Positions 7,537-17,441 are shown, numbered from the stretch's first letter. The stretch is 64,000 nt of DNA from Synechococcus sp. CC9311 (GCF_000014585.1 NC_008319.1:2418001-2482000); one strand, 5' to 3'. The notes: generated from the sequence alone by a model not told the origin. Translations and numbers: made by a program.

Positions 7537-8115
7537 ATGACCTCGCTCCGTCTCGCCGCTGCCTCCCTCGCTGCAGGTGCCTCCCTGCTCTCCCTCACCG
7601 CTCCTGCCGTTCGCGCCGACGTCTATGACTCCTTCGGGAACCTTGGTGGTTGCGACTCCGGTTCCCTCGCCATTCACGATGGTGCCGCAGGCGTTCACGG
7701 CCGCCTGCGCGACTGCTCTGAACATCGCGACTGGGCAGGAAAAGAAGCCGCCCGCAATCGGCAACATGGCACCCAAACCCAACTCCTCAACCTCGGCGGC
7801 AACTTGCTCACCGGCCTGATTTTCAACAGGCAAAAGCAACAGAAGCCTCAACCCAAGCCAGCGTCCATCAGCCTCAAGGCAGAACTCGCCCTGATGAAGC
7901 AACAGCAGCAAATTGAGCTGCTCAAGCTTCAACTCCAGCAGCAACAGGCCATGCAGTCCGGATACGCCAACCAGGGCGGTCAGCCTTACACGCTGATGCA
8001 ACGCCAACAGATTCAACAACCTGCACTTCACCCCGCCTACAGCCAGCCCTCTGCCGGTATGGCGCCTGCTGCTCAGGCCCCTGCCACCTACGCTCCTGCT
8101 CCCTATGCCTTCTGA
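7537..8115 (+). CDS. Exported Gln-rich protein, array gene C copy 3
   Basis: 192 aa, identical in sequence to the product at 4317. It has the same signal peptide, two Cys, Gln/Leu-rich segment and Pro/Ala/Gln tail ending APYAF. Gene D copy 2 follows after 21 bp. The identity of copies 1 and 3, against the changed copy 2 between them, points to recent duplication or gene conversion. Confidence 0.72.
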   Translation: MTSLRLAAASLAAGASLLSLTAPAVRADVYDSFGNLGGCDSGSLAIHDGAAGVHGRLRDCSEHRDWAGKEAARNRQHGTQTQLLNLGGNLLTGLIFNRQKQQKPQPKPASISLKAELALMKQQQQIELLKLQLQQQQAMQSGYANQGGQPYTLMQRQQIQQPALHPAYSQPSAGMAPAAQAPATYAPAPYAF

Positions 8116-8136
8116 TACCTGATCTCACGATTTCCC

Positions 8137-8559
8137 ATGATCCGAAACACTGTCCTCGTCGCCCTCCTTGGCTTGGGAGGTTTCTCCTCCGATCTTTTCC
8201 TTCGATCGAGTTCTGCGCAGGCCTTCGCCCAGGCCCCTGCGATAACGCCCGCACCAGCCAGCGATCCACTGGCGGTCAAACGTGGTTTCAACCTCGCAAG
8301 GGGCACCGCCATTCGACTCAACGGTGGACTCAATCAATACCGACCCGCACGCTGCATGTTTGACAGCTCAATCAACAACCGCTGCCTGGCTCAAAAGGAT
8401 GCCTCAGGCATGGTTTTTCACTTCCCTGGTGGTGCTCCTGGCTGGCAAGAATCAGGCACTCCTCCCACCATCGTCACCATCCTCAAGGTGGCACCAGATG
8501 GACGAGCCATTACGCAACAGATTTACAACGGCCCTCCAGGAAATGGCCTCCCCCGCTGA
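8137..8559 (+). CDS. Small exported protein, array gene D copy 2
   Basis: 140 aa, identical to the product at 4917: signal peptide to about residue 31, two Cys, and a Gly/Pro-rich C-terminus. It is the last gene of the array. No terminator is visible in the ~230 bp before the convergent Crp-family gene. Confidence 0.7.
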   Translation: MIRNTVLVALLGLGGFSSDLFLRSSSAQAFAQAPAITPAPASDPLAVKRGFNLARGTAIRLNGGLNQYRPARCMFDSSINNRCLAQKDASGMVFHFPGGAPGWQESGTPPTIVTILKVAPDGRAITQQIYNGPPGNGLPR

Positions 8560-8787
8560 TCGGCATCGATTAATACTCATCGTCTTGAGCATTGAATCGA
8601 CTGATTTCGAAACGAAAAACAACATCAACCATCACTTAAAATTCACCTTAGCAAGAGATGAATACGCATTACGCGCAAGGATCTTTGAAACACAGATTTA
8701 AACACACAAAGGAAATCAACAGACAAACTTCATATCAGCCAAGAACAAAATGCTTGAGAAACATGACCGAATAACTAGCAGTAATTT

Positions 8788-9483
8788 CTAAACAGATGGC
8801 AATAATCCACGACGCACCAGTGGTTTAAGGTCAGCAATCGTGTACGCCCCGTCCTCCGCAGCGACAACAGTCCCGCGAGTGCGCAACTTACTCAGAGTGC
8901 GAGACGCTGTCTCTCGAGCCAACCCGGCGAGCAAGGCAATTTCTCGTTGCGCTAAAACAGGAATCGCTGCCTGTGGATCATTGGCAGCTGAACTCTTACG
9001 AGCCAAATAGGCCAGGGCGTCCAAGAGACGCGTCGTTGCGTCAGCACTCTGCAATACAAAGCGTTGATTGAGATCCCTCAGTCTTGAGGCTTCAAGCCTT
9101 GCCAAAGCCAAGGCAAATCCTGGCTGACTCGTCAGAAGGGCACTAAACGGTGCAGCGCGTAGCTTGACCAATCGAAGCGGCGTGAGAGCAACCACATCAG
9201 CCGAACGAGCGGCGCGATCAAGGGCAGCCATCTCACCAAAAATGTCACCCGCCCCCAGCAGCGACATCACCACCTCGTCTCCATCGACAGAGTAGGTCCG
9301 CACTTTGGCCAATCCTGTCCGGATCAAAAACAAAGACTCCCCCCAGTCCTGTTCCATCACAATGACTTGATCAGGCTGATGGGAAGTCTCCCGGTGCCTA
9401 TCGAGCAACTGTGATAGATGAATCTCTTCCAGGGAGTTAAACGTCGGCATTTCAGCCAATTCAGAGACAGAAAGTGGCAGCAT
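8788..9483 (-). CDS. Crp/Fnr-family transcriptional regulator
   Basis: 231 aa from the ATG at 9483. A TTG at 9519 in frame would add 12 residues that look non-native. The N-terminal half is a cyclic-nucleotide-binding domain with a phosphate-binding cassette (GDIFGEMAALDRAARSADV, residues ~79-97) that keeps the Glu and the Arg-Ser typical of cAMP binders. The C-terminal winged helix has recognition helix ARETASRTLSKL. Its Arg190, Glu191 and Arg195 align with Arg180, Glu181 and Arg185 of E. coli CRP, which read the TGTGA half-site. Six perfect TGTGA-N6-TCACA sites lie upstream of the adjacent array, so it is the obvious candidate regulator of those genes. That link is inference. I see no such site at its own promoter. 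Confidence 0.9.
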   Translation of the reverse strand: MLPLSVSELAEMPTFNSLEEIHLSQLLDRHRETSHQPDQVIVMEQDWGESLFLIRTGLAKVRTYSVDGDEVVMSLLGAGDIFGEMAALDRAARSADVVALTPLRLVKLRAAPFSALLTSQPGFALALARLEASRLRDLNQRFVLQSADATTRLLDALAYLARKSSAANDPQAAIPVLAQREIALLAGLARETASRTLSKLRTRGTVVAAEDGAYTIADLKPLVRRGLLPSV

Positions 9484-9697
9484 CACAAACGCAAAGCAAA
9501 AGAGACAACGGCCGTTCAACCAATCAATGATGACTCAGCGAAGACTCCAGCCTGTCACGCGATAGGAAAGTATTTAGAAAACAACGACAGGACCATGGCT
9601 AAAAAGTCGCAACATCAAGCACCAACAACATCTAAGCGGGTGCTATTAAGAAGCTGGTGTTCGTTTGCTTGCAGCGAGAGGCGCGCAAAGATCAATA

Positions 9698-12600
9698 TCA
9701 GTTTTCAGAAGTATCTGGCAAAGAGTGTTTAAACCAACGTGCTTCCAAACCTTTGATAAAAACATAGACAGAAGGGACCACACCTAAAGAAAGAATGGTT
9801 CCCACGAGAAGGCCGCCGAACACAACCGTGCCAATCGACTGCTGAGCATTTGCTCCTGCATTCCTTGCAACCACGAGGGGCAAGAAACCTGCCAAAGAAG
9901 CAATGGATGTCATTAGAATCGGGCGTAATCTAGATTTTGCAGCTTCGAGAGCTGCTTGAGCCGCCTCCAAGCCATTAGCCATACCCTGATCAGCAAATTC
10001 AACAACAAGAATGGCATTCTTTGCAGCAAGGCCAATCAGCATGAGCAAGCCCACCTGAGAAAATATATTAATATCCATAGACCTCATTTTAACAAAAACC
10101 AGACTTCCCAATATGGCAAGAGGAACAGTTAATAAAATCGTAGTAGACGTAATATAGCTTTCATACGTTGCAGACAAAATCAAAAACACTGCCAAACCAG
10201 CCAAGGCAAACAACATCAAAATCTGACCACCGGACTCAACCTGTGTTCGAGCTAGGCCATCAAATTCATAATCAAGATTCTTGAAATCACTTTCAGCAAA
10301 TATTTTCTCAAGGCGACTAATTACTTGGCCTTGCGAAAATCCAGCCTTAGGCTGAATCGAGAATCTAACTGAACGATTAAAACTGAAATGATCGATTGAT
10401 GGAGGAGCGCTAATTAATTCAGCTTCCGCAAATTGTCTTATTTTAACCATCTCACCGGTCGTCTCTGACTTCACGGAATAATTCAAAAGATCATCAATTT
10501 CGCGCCTCCCTCTTGAATCACTAATGATTTGAACGTCTTTAACACCACCACTGATTGATGTTTGATTCACTCTAGAACCGCCTGCTAGTTCAAGCAAAAC
10601 ACTCATCGCTTTATCAAAATCAACCCCAAGGGAAGAAAGCTTAGAACGATTAATCGTCAACTCATAAGCAGGAGAGTCCGGAGCAAATGTCGTAATAATA
10701 CTGGCAATCGAGGAATCTTTTTGAGCCGATTCTCGGAAGCGTTGGGCAAACTCATTTAATTCTTCAAACGTGTAGGACCTATTACTTCTATCAACAAGCA
10801 ACATATTAATCGAAGAATTTTGTGCAACATTAATCATGGGTGGCTGAAAAAGCTGTGGCGGGAAGGCAGTTGGCAAAGATGATAATTTTGCTCCAAGAGC
10901 TAGCTGCTGTGCATCTGCACCTTGCAATTTCAGAGGACGATCCTCAAGAGGTTTAAGAGAGGCAAAAACCGTAATACTTTCCGTGCTGCCTGAACCAGCT
11001 ATGACAACTGCATTGTCAATAGCAGAGTCTTTCGATTGCTGATCTTTTTGCAAAATAGACGCAGCCTGCTCAGCAACCTTTGCAGTTGCTGGGAGAGATG
11101 AACCTGAAGTTAACTGCATTGAACCAACCAAGATATTCGTATCTTCTTGAGGGATCAAACCTGTTGGAGTTGAGTTGAACAAGAAGAACGTGATCATGAA
11201 AGCGGGAACCAAGCACGCAGAGACAACAACATAATTTTGAATCAAATACTTCAAAACCACTGCAAACCTATTTTCAAGAGCGCTATACAAAGATTCAAAC
11301 GCCTGGAAAACCTTAGTTAAATAGAAGCCAGCAACTCCAAAGAAAGCAATCGCTATTGGTACAATCAGATCTCCAAAGTTTGCACGAGTGAACATGCCAA
11401 ATAGAGCACCAACTATTAATCCCCCTATTCCAGTCACCCATTTAGATGCAGTTTTTTGATCTCCAGGAAGCAGTATCAAACCCGCCATCATTGGCGAAAA
11501 TGTTAAAGCATTAAATGTAGATATTGCAATCGCAAAAATAATCGTAACGGCAAACTGCTGATAAATCTTTCCAACAGATGAAGCAACCAAAGTCACTGGC
11601 AGAAACAAAGTGATCAAGACCAGAGATGTAGAAACGACAGCACCAGAAAGCTCATTCATGGTGGAGATTGCGGCTTGTTTTGGAGACATACCTGCCTCCA
11701 TATTCTTGGCCACAGACTCAACCACCAAGATCGCATCATCCACCACCAAACCAGTGGCAAGAACAAGCCCCGTCAAGGTCAAAAAGTTCAAAGTAAAACC
11801 AAACAAACCTAGAAACAGAAAAGTGCCAACAATGGCCACTGGAATAGCCAAAGCAGGAATCAATACTGTTCGCCACTTTTTCAGAAACAATACAAGCGTT
11901 ACCAAGACCAAAATGACGGCCAACCCAAGGGCATCAGTTACATTTTCAATGGAATCTAAGATGAAAGATTTTTGGTTCTGCATCTGCACAACCTCAATGC
12001 CTGGAGGGGCTATTTTTTTAAAATCATCAACAACCCTCTCTATACCTCTAGCAACCTGTACAGCATTACTGCCAGATTTCTGATTTATATTGATATAGCT
12101 TGCAGGGTAACCATTTAAGGTCTTCAAGGAGAAAGTTGGGTCTGAAATGTATTCAACCTTACCGATGTCCTTCAAACGAATCAGTGCACCGGATGGAGAT
12201 GTTCTCACCGCAAGATTTTCAAATTCCTCTACTGTCTGAATATATCCACCGTCTTTAACCAGTACAGGATAAGAGTAGGAAGCATCATCACTCAAATAGG
12301 GTGCTCCGACACTACCGGCTGATGATGGGGAATTTTGTGATATTATTTTTTGCGAAACTTCTTTAGCTGTGAGATCATAGGATTTAAGCAAATCGGGGTC
12401 CAGAAACACCTGAAATCGAGAATCTGCTGGATAAATAGTGACCGTACCTACACCATTAATGAGTTGAATCTGCTTCTTCAAATTATCTTCGATCAAAGTC
12501 GCAAGATATGCTGAATCATATTGTCCTTGATCAGATGTAATCATATAACCGCTAAGGGTAGTGTCGGTAGATTGGCTAACACTCACACCTTGATCTTGCG

Positions 12601-12967
12601 TAACCTGTGGCAGGTTTTGCAACCCTTTTTGAATGCGATTTTGCGCATCCAACATGGCCGTATCCGCAGAGGTTTCCGGCGCCAAATACATCTGTATGGT
12701 ACTGGAATTTGAAGTTGAACTAGAGATTAAGTAATCAACACCAGGAGTATCGGAGAGTAAATCCTCTAATTGATCAGTGACTGATTTCTCGACAATGCTG
12801 GCATTTCCACCAGGATAATTAGCAGAAATTCGTATTTGAGATGGTGCAACATCTGGCACAAATTCAATTGGCAGCGTTTGAACAAAAACCAAGCCAGCAA
12901 TAAAAATTGCGATGCTACAAACACTCGTAAGAACGGGTCTTTTTATAAAAGGATCAGCAAATGACAT
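9698..12967 (-). CDS. RND-family (HAE1/AcrB-like) efflux transporter
   Basis: 1089 aa from ATG 12967 (MSFADPFIKRPVLTSV, the typical start of this family). A longer in-frame start at 13015 would overlap the upstream adaptor gene. Inner-membrane proton-driven pump: TM1 near residues 10-30, periplasmic domain with PNYPGG-like porter motif, TM4 segment GLVLATGLVVDDAILVVES with the two Asp of proton relay, and TM10 segment GLAAKNAILVVEFA with the conserved Lys. Length fits the family. It forms a two-gene operon with the membrane-fusion lipoprotein just upstream. No outer-membrane channel gene is present nearby, so it must use one encoded elsewhere. Codon use is AT-richer than alaS and its neighbours. 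Substrate unknown. Confidence 0.95.
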   Translation of the reverse strand: MSFADPFIKRPVLTSVCSIAIFIAGLVFVQTLPIEFVPDVAPSQIRISANYPGGNASIVEKSVTDQLEDLLSDTPGVDYLISSSTSNSSTIQMYLAPETSADTAMLDAQNRIQKGLQNLPQVTQDQGVSVSQSTDTTLSGYMITSDQGQYDSAYLATLIEDNLKKQIQLINGVGTVTIYPADSRFQVFLDPDLLKSYDLTAKEVSQKIISQNSPSSAGSVGAPYLSDDASYSYPVLVKDGGYIQTVEEFENLAVRTSPSGALIRLKDIGKVEYISDPTFSLKTLNGYPASYININQKSGSNAVQVARGIERVVDDFKKIAPPGIEVVQMQNQKSFILDSIENVTDALGLAVILVLVTLVLFLKKWRTVLIPALAIPVAIVGTFLFLGLFGFTLNFLTLTGLVLATGLVVDDAILVVESVAKNMEAGMSPKQAAISTMNELSGAVVSTSLVLITLFLPVTLVASSVGKIYQQFAVTIIFAIAISTFNALTFSPMMAGLILLPGDQKTASKWVTGIGGLIVGALFGMFTRANFGDLIVPIAIAFFGVAGFYLTKVFQAFESLYSALENRFAVVLKYLIQNYVVVSACLVPAFMITFFLFNSTPTGLIPQEDTNILVGSMQLTSGSSLPATAKVAEQAASILQKDQQSKDSAIDNAVVIAGSGSTESITVFASLKPLEDRPLKLQGADAQQLALGAKLSSLPTAFPPQLFQPPMINVAQNSSINMLLVDRSNRSYTFEELNEFAQRFRESAQKDSSIASIITTFAPDSPAYELTINRSKLSSLGVDFDKAMSVLLELAGGSRVNQTSISGGVKDVQIISDSRGRREIDDLLNYSVKSETTGEMVKIRQFAEAELISAPPSIDHFSFNRSVRFSIQPKAGFSQGQVISRLEKIFAESDFKNLDYEFDGLARTQVESGGQILMLFALAGLAVFLILSATYESYITSTTILLTVPLAILGSLVFVKMRSMDINIFSQVGLLMLIGLAAKNAILVVEFADQGMANGLEAAQAALEAAKSRLRPILMTSIASLAGFLPLVVARNAGANAQQSIGTVVFGGLLVGTILSLGVVPSVYVFIKGLEARWFKHSLPDTSEN

Positions 12968-12971
12968 CGGA

Positions 12972-14141
12972 TCACTTCCCTGGAAGATTTGAGAGAATTT
13001 TGACTGGCATTCCACTACTCAATATTTTGATCTGACTAGTTGCAACCTTGTCGCCAGCCACTAATCCCTTTAGTACAGGAAATTGGTTGTCCTGGAGCTC
13101 TCCTAAAGCAACAGGAGATTCAACAGCAATTAAAGAATTTGGAGGCAATGCCTTCAGCGGTTTACTTTGTTTTTCGTCAAGCTTATTCAAGCCAAGAAAA
13201 GTCTTAACAGGAATCAATTTAAACACAAAAGCTTGTTGTGCTTTCATTGAGATTGCCCCCGTAGGAATGGCAGGCAAGCTGCGTACTCCTGTTTGAATTT
13301 CTACTCGCGACAACTCACCAGGTTTAAGGCCAACCTGTACGTTTGAGAACGAAGCCTGAACTGTCAATGTATTCAATGGACTACCAGAATCACCTTCAAT
13401 TTTATAATCTAAAAAAGGAGCAACATAATCAACTTGCCCCTCAGCAAGAGCGAAATCCGACCCCGCCGAATAGATACGCGTGGCTTGGCCCAATTGAATA
13501 GATTTTGCCTGACCTGACGGCACATTCATAGACACAAAAAGCTCATCATTATTAACAAGGCTCATAATCTGATCTCCTTGATTTACATAAGTGCCAACAT
13601 TGACGATAAAGCCAGATCCAACAACGCCATCAAAGGGTGCTTTGATATATCGGTAGCTCAATTGAACCTCCTTTTCAATGGCCGTATTAGCCGCAGCAAT
13701 TGCGCCAACTTTTTTTTCTTCAGCATCTTCACGCGAAGCAGCACCTTGATCTGCTAACAATTTATATCGAGCAGATTCAATCTTTGCTTCCTGCGCTTTG
13801 GCCCTAGCAGTATCCAGAGCTGCAGCCTCTTTTTTATGATCTAAAACCAGCATAACCTGTCCCTTCTGGACCTTTTGACCAGCCTTAATCAATACTTGAG
13901 TAACGATTCCGCTTTCCGAGGGTTTGAATGGAACATAATTATTATCTCCTATAATTCCTTCAGCATTCACCACCTGTCTAAAGTTATTTTTCACAATCGT
14001 ATCCGCATAAAGAGGCAAGGGCTGAGGCGCTTTTGATTGAGCACCACAGCCAACGATTAAAAAACCAAATGAAAGACAAAGTAGGCGCAAAGGATATTGT
14101 TTGTTAGAAGCTTGTCTTGGCGATTGAAGCCGCAAAATCAT
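12972..14141 (-). CDS. RND efflux membrane-fusion protein, lipoprotein
   Basis: 389 aa from ATG 14141 (a GTG lies one codon upstream). The lipobox LIVGC places the lipidated Cys at residue 32, so this is a periplasmic adaptor anchored in the inner membrane. Family features include a biotinyl-lipoyl-like beta domain (GIVTQVLIKAGQKVQKGQVMLVLD), an alpha-helical hairpin rich in Ala/Glu/Lys (about residues 95-155), then FDGVVGSGFIVNVGTYV and a beta-barrel domain. It bridges the pump to an outer-membrane channel. It ends 4 bp before the RND pump start, so the two are co-transcribed. Confidence 0.93.
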   Translation of the reverse strand: MILRLQSPRQASNKQYPLRLLCLSFGFLIVGCGAQSKAPQPLPLYADTIVKNNFRQVVNAEGIIGDNNYVPFKPSESGIVTQVLIKAGQKVQKGQVMLVLDHKKEAAALDTARAKAQEAKIESARYKLLADQGAASREDAEEKKVGAIAAANTAIEKEVQLSYRYIKAPFDGVVGSGFIVNVGTYVNQGDQIMSLVNNDELFVSMNVPSGQAKSIQLGQATRIYSAGSDFALAEGQVDYVAPFLDYKIEGDSGSPLNTLTVQASFSNVQVGLKPGELSRVEIQTGVRSLPAIPTGAISMKAQQAFVFKLIPVKTFLGLNKLDEKQSKPLKALPPNSLIAVESPVALGELQDNQFPVLKGLVAGDKVATSQIKILSSGMPVKILSNLPGK

Positions 14142-14308
14142 CACATAGCAATTAATCGCAAAACTATAGGGCTCTCACCTGAAAGTTGCATTAGCAATGA
14201 CTGAGAAAGCAACCCCTGCAGAGTGCCTGAGGGTGTCAGGTGCTTTGCTGATCTGTCTTGTATGCAACAGGTAAATGTTTCCTTATTTTCAATCAAGCAA
14301 CACCGGCT

Positions 14309-16990
14309 TCATCCCAAAGTCTTCTTCAATTCAGCACGCGCCGTATTGAGTGCGGCATCCAAAGCCGCCCCGTCACGACCTCCGGCCTGAGCAAGGTTCG
14401 GACGGCCTCCTCCTCCTCCTCCGCAAAGCTTGGCGATCGCACCGATGAATTTGCCAGCTTGCTGGCCAGTAGCAATCACAGCCTTGCCGAACGCTGCCAC
14501 CAAAATCACTTTCCCTTGATCGCTCGGATCAGGCAAACCTCCCAACACGACAGCAGTGGCATCACCCAACTGATCCAACAATCCCAAAGCGGCTCCCTGT
14601 AAGCCGTCACCATTCACACCATCAAGACGGGCCACCAACAACTGGTGCTTCCCTACGGCTACGGCTTGGACTGCCAAGGCCGCTGACTTCGCAACAGCTA
14701 ATTCAGACCGTGCTGCAGTCAACGCTTTTTGGCTGTTCTTCAGTTCCTCCTGCAACGCCACAACGCGCTCAACAATCTCGCCAGGCTGCGCCTTAAAGCG
14801 GTCACCAAGCTGCTTCACCACAACCTCACGCTCATTGAGATAAGCCAACACGGAAGCACCGGCCACCGCTTCAATCCTGCGGATCCCAGCAGCAACGCCG
14901 CTCTCGCTCACGATCTTGAACAGACCAATCTCGGCCGTATTGCCCACATGCGTGCCACCACATAGCTCCATCGACACACCGGGAACGTCAACCACTCGCA
15001 CCACATCGGCATACTTCTCGCCAAACATCGCGACCGCACCAGCAGCCTTGGCTTGATCAATCGCCATCTCATTCACTTCAAGACTTTGCGCATCGCTAAT
15101 CCAGCCATTGATCAAGGTTTCGATCTGCTCAAGCTCCTCAGGCTTCACCGCCCGGGGACAGTGAAAGTCGAAGCGCAGCCGCTCGAAATTGACCAGGGAA
15201 CCAGCCTGCCCGATGCCTTCATCCACCACCTGTTTCAGTGCCGCTTGGAGCAAGTGGGTAGCCGTGTGATTCGCCTGAGCGCGACGGCGGCAGGCGCGAT
15301 CGACTTGACCATGCACCACATCACCTACTCCAAGGCGGCCAAGCTGAACTCTGCCGCTATGGACGAACACCCCGCGGTTGCGGCTAACGCCCTCAATGAC
15401 GACGATCAAACCGTTTCCATCAGGGCCATCGCCTACCAGAAGGCCGCGATCACCCACCTGACCACCGCCCTCGCCATAAAAAGGTGTGTTGTCCAGCACC
15501 ACCTGCACCACATCGCCATCCGAAGCTGATGCAGCTGCTTCACCGTTGACCAATAAGGCCTGCACGGTGCTACTGCTCTGCACTAACAGGTCATATCCCT
15601 CAAACGATGTGGCATTGAGATCAGCCGCAACTTGATCGATTGCATCCTGCAGCGTGAGATCAATACTCACCGCCGCGGCCTTGGCCCGCTGACGCTGTTG
15701 TTCCATCGCCTGCTCGAATCCGGCCAGATCAACATCAAGGCCATGCTCTTCGGCAATTTCCTGGGTGAGCTCAAGGGGAAATCCATAGGTGTCATATAGC
15801 TCAAATGCTTGGGCACCACTGATCTGCTTGGGCTTGCTCTCCAGCACGTCTGCCAGCAGCTTCTCCCCACGCTCCAAGGTTTCCAAAAAGCGCGACTCCT
15901 CCCTCTGAAGCTCGGCCAAGATCACCTCCTGCCTCTCAATCACCGACGGATAGGCGTCCTTTAGGAGTGCGATCGAAGCTTGTCCCATCGTGACAAGAAA
16001 AGGTTGGTGAATGCCCAACAAACGGCCATGACGCACCACCCGGCGTAAGAGACGGCGCAGAATGTATCCCCGCCCCAAGTTGCTTGCCGAAACGCCATCA
16101 CAAATCAGTTGCGTCACAGCACGGCTGTGGTCACCAATCACTTTGAGAGACGTTTGACCTGCATCGTCGAGCTGGTGGTAGTCGACCCCAGCAAGATCAG
16201 CCGCCGCCTGAATCAGCGGAAAGATCAGGTCGGTTTCATAGTTATTGGGAACCTTCTGCAGAATCTGAGCCATCCGCTCCAGTCCCAGGCCGGTGTCGAT
16301 GTTCCGGTTAGCAAGCGGCGTGAGGGTGCCCTCAGCGTCGCGGTTGTATTGCATAAACACCAAGTTGTAGAACTCGATGAAACGGTCGTCGTCCTCGAGA
16401 TCAATTCCTTCATCACCAAGTTCGGGGTTGAAGTCGTAGTAGATCTCCGAGCAGGGGCCGCAGGGGCCGGTCGGACCAGACGCCCAAAAGTTGTCGGCTT
16501 CGTCCATGCGAATGATCCGCTTCGGGTTGACCCCGACCACATCACGCCAAATCTGTTCAGCCTCATCGTCTTCACGGAAGACACTCACCACCAAATGCTT
16601 GGGATCGATACCAAAGAGATCCGTACTCAGCTCCCAGGCCCACTCAATCGCCTGCTGCTTGAAGTAGTCACCGAAGGAAAAGTTGCCGAGCATTTCAAAA
16701 AACGTGTGATGCCGTGCCGTACGGCCCACGTTCTCGATGTCGTTGGTGCGAATGCACTTTTGGCTACTGGTAGCCCGCGGCGCTGGCCGCTTCTGCTGCC
16801 CGAGAAAGACTGGCTTAAACGGCAACATTCCCGCAATGGTGAGCAAGACCGTGGGATCCTCAGGAATCAAGGAGGCGCTTGCCATCACCTTGTGGCCCCG
16901 CTCTTCGTAGAAGCTCAGGAATGCTGCCCGAATTTCAGCACCAGAGCGGGGGGTGGCAGCAGCGGATCGCGACGAACGTGCAACAGCCAT
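14309..16990 (-). CDS. alaS: Alanyl-tRNA synthetase
   Basis: 893 aa from ATG 16990 (MAVARSSRSAAATPRSG). Open frame continues upstream to 17107, but those residues look non-coding and would overlap the divergent gene. The catalytic class II domain starts at the EIRAAFLSFYEERGHKVM region and contains RTNDIENVGRTARHHTFFEMLGN. The editing domain has the zinc motifs HTATH and CGGTH. The C-terminal C-Ala domain ends with a Gly-rich CGGGGGGRPNLAQAGG. It charges tRNA-Ala and clears mischarged Ser and Gly. Length and motifs are complete. Confidence 0.98.
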   Translation of the reverse strand: MAVARSSRSAAATPRSGAEIRAAFLSFYEERGHKVMASASLIPEDPTVLLTIAGMLPFKPVFLGQQKRPAPRATSSQKCIRTNDIENVGRTARHHTFFEMLGNFSFGDYFKQQAIEWAWELSTDLFGIDPKHLVVSVFREDDEAEQIWRDVVGVNPKRIIRMDEADNFWASGPTGPCGPCSEIYYDFNPELGDEGIDLEDDDRFIEFYNLVFMQYNRDAEGTLTPLANRNIDTGLGLERMAQILQKVPNNYETDLIFPLIQAAADLAGVDYHQLDDAGQTSLKVIGDHSRAVTQLICDGVSASNLGRGYILRRLLRRVVRHGRLLGIHQPFLVTMGQASIALLKDAYPSVIERQEVILAELQREESRFLETLERGEKLLADVLESKPKQISGAQAFELYDTYGFPLELTQEIAEEHGLDVDLAGFEQAMEQQRQRAKAAAVSIDLTLQDAIDQVAADLNATSFEGYDLLVQSSSTVQALLVNGEAAASASDGDVVQVVLDNTPFYGEGGGQVGDRGLLVGDGPDGNGLIVVIEGVSRNRGVFVHSGRVQLGRLGVGDVVHGQVDRACRRRAQANHTATHLLQAALKQVVDEGIGQAGSLVNFERLRFDFHCPRAVKPEELEQIETLINGWISDAQSLEVNEMAIDQAKAAGAVAMFGEKYADVVRVVDVPGVSMELCGGTHVGNTAEIGLFKIVSESGVAAGIRRIEAVAGASVLAYLNEREVVVKQLGDRFKAQPGEIVERVVALQEELKNSQKALTAARSELAVAKSAALAVQAVAVGKHQLLVARLDGVNGDGLQGAALGLLDQLGDATAVVLGGLPDPSDQGKVILVAAFGKAVIATGQQAGKFIGAIAKLCGGGGGGRPNLAQAGGRDGAALDAALNTARAELKKTLG

Positions 16991-17024
16991 GGCGGATTCC
17001 GCGTCAACAACAGATCGAACGGCC

Positions 17025-17441
17025 ATGATCGCCCCTGAGCAGCCGCGCACCGTCGTCGCACCGTCTCCTGCCACCGACAGCCGCGATCGACTGCGCCGCC
17101 TTTCCATTGGCTGGGCCTGCCTTGCTGGACTTACAGCAGGCCTTTTCAGCCTTCCATTTGGACTCGAAATGGCGGTGCGATCCTGTGGCTGCGGATTGTT
17201 TTATGGCCTTCTGGCCTTTCACCTGGAGCGCGTTGACTCCAATGACTCTCACCTACGCGCAGGGCTCGTTGGAGCGGTCTGTGGGTTACGAAGCCTGGGG
17301 ATGTCGTTACCTTCCCCCTTGGCAGGGGCCGATGCCCTGGCAATAATGGTGTTGGATCTCCTCATTGGGTGGTTGCCGTTGATCGGCAGTGCACTCGTGC
17401 TTTACGGAACCCAACGCATGTTTTCTGCGTCGCGGCCATGA
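17025..17441 (+). CDS. Small integral membrane protein
   Basis: 138 aa from ATG 17025. An in-frame ATG at 16989 would overlap the alaS start codon region. Basic N-terminus, then hydrophobic segments around residues 27-45 (LSIGWACLAGLTAGLFSLPF), 50-65 and 105-130 (LAIMVLDLLIGWLPLIGSALVLYG), so two to four membrane spans. No family was recognised. The stop overlaps the next start as ATGA, which suggests translational coupling to the SNF2 helicase gene. It is divergent from alaS with 34 bp between starts. Confidence 0.7.
   Translation: MIAPEQPRTVVAPSPATDSRDRLRRLSIGWACLAGLTAGLFSLPFGLEMAVRSCGCGLFYGLLAFHLERVDSNDSHLRAGLVGAVCGLRSLGMSLPSPLAGADALAIMVLDLLIGWLPLIGSALVLYGTQRMFSASRP

Larger units (their letters stand above)
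7424..8564. repeat. 1.14-kb direct repeat, copy 2 (genes C and D)
   Basis: Second copy of 4204-5344, apparently identical in every coding frame. The junctions are sharp: unrelated sequence begins before GCCTGTGAG and after CGGC. No transposase or inverted ends flank it. Confidence 0.92.

Noticed and set aside
16109-17038. 309-codon plus-strand frame opposite alaS
   Set aside because: Antisense shadow of a certain gene. It has Arg/Val-rich composition with no recognisable domain.
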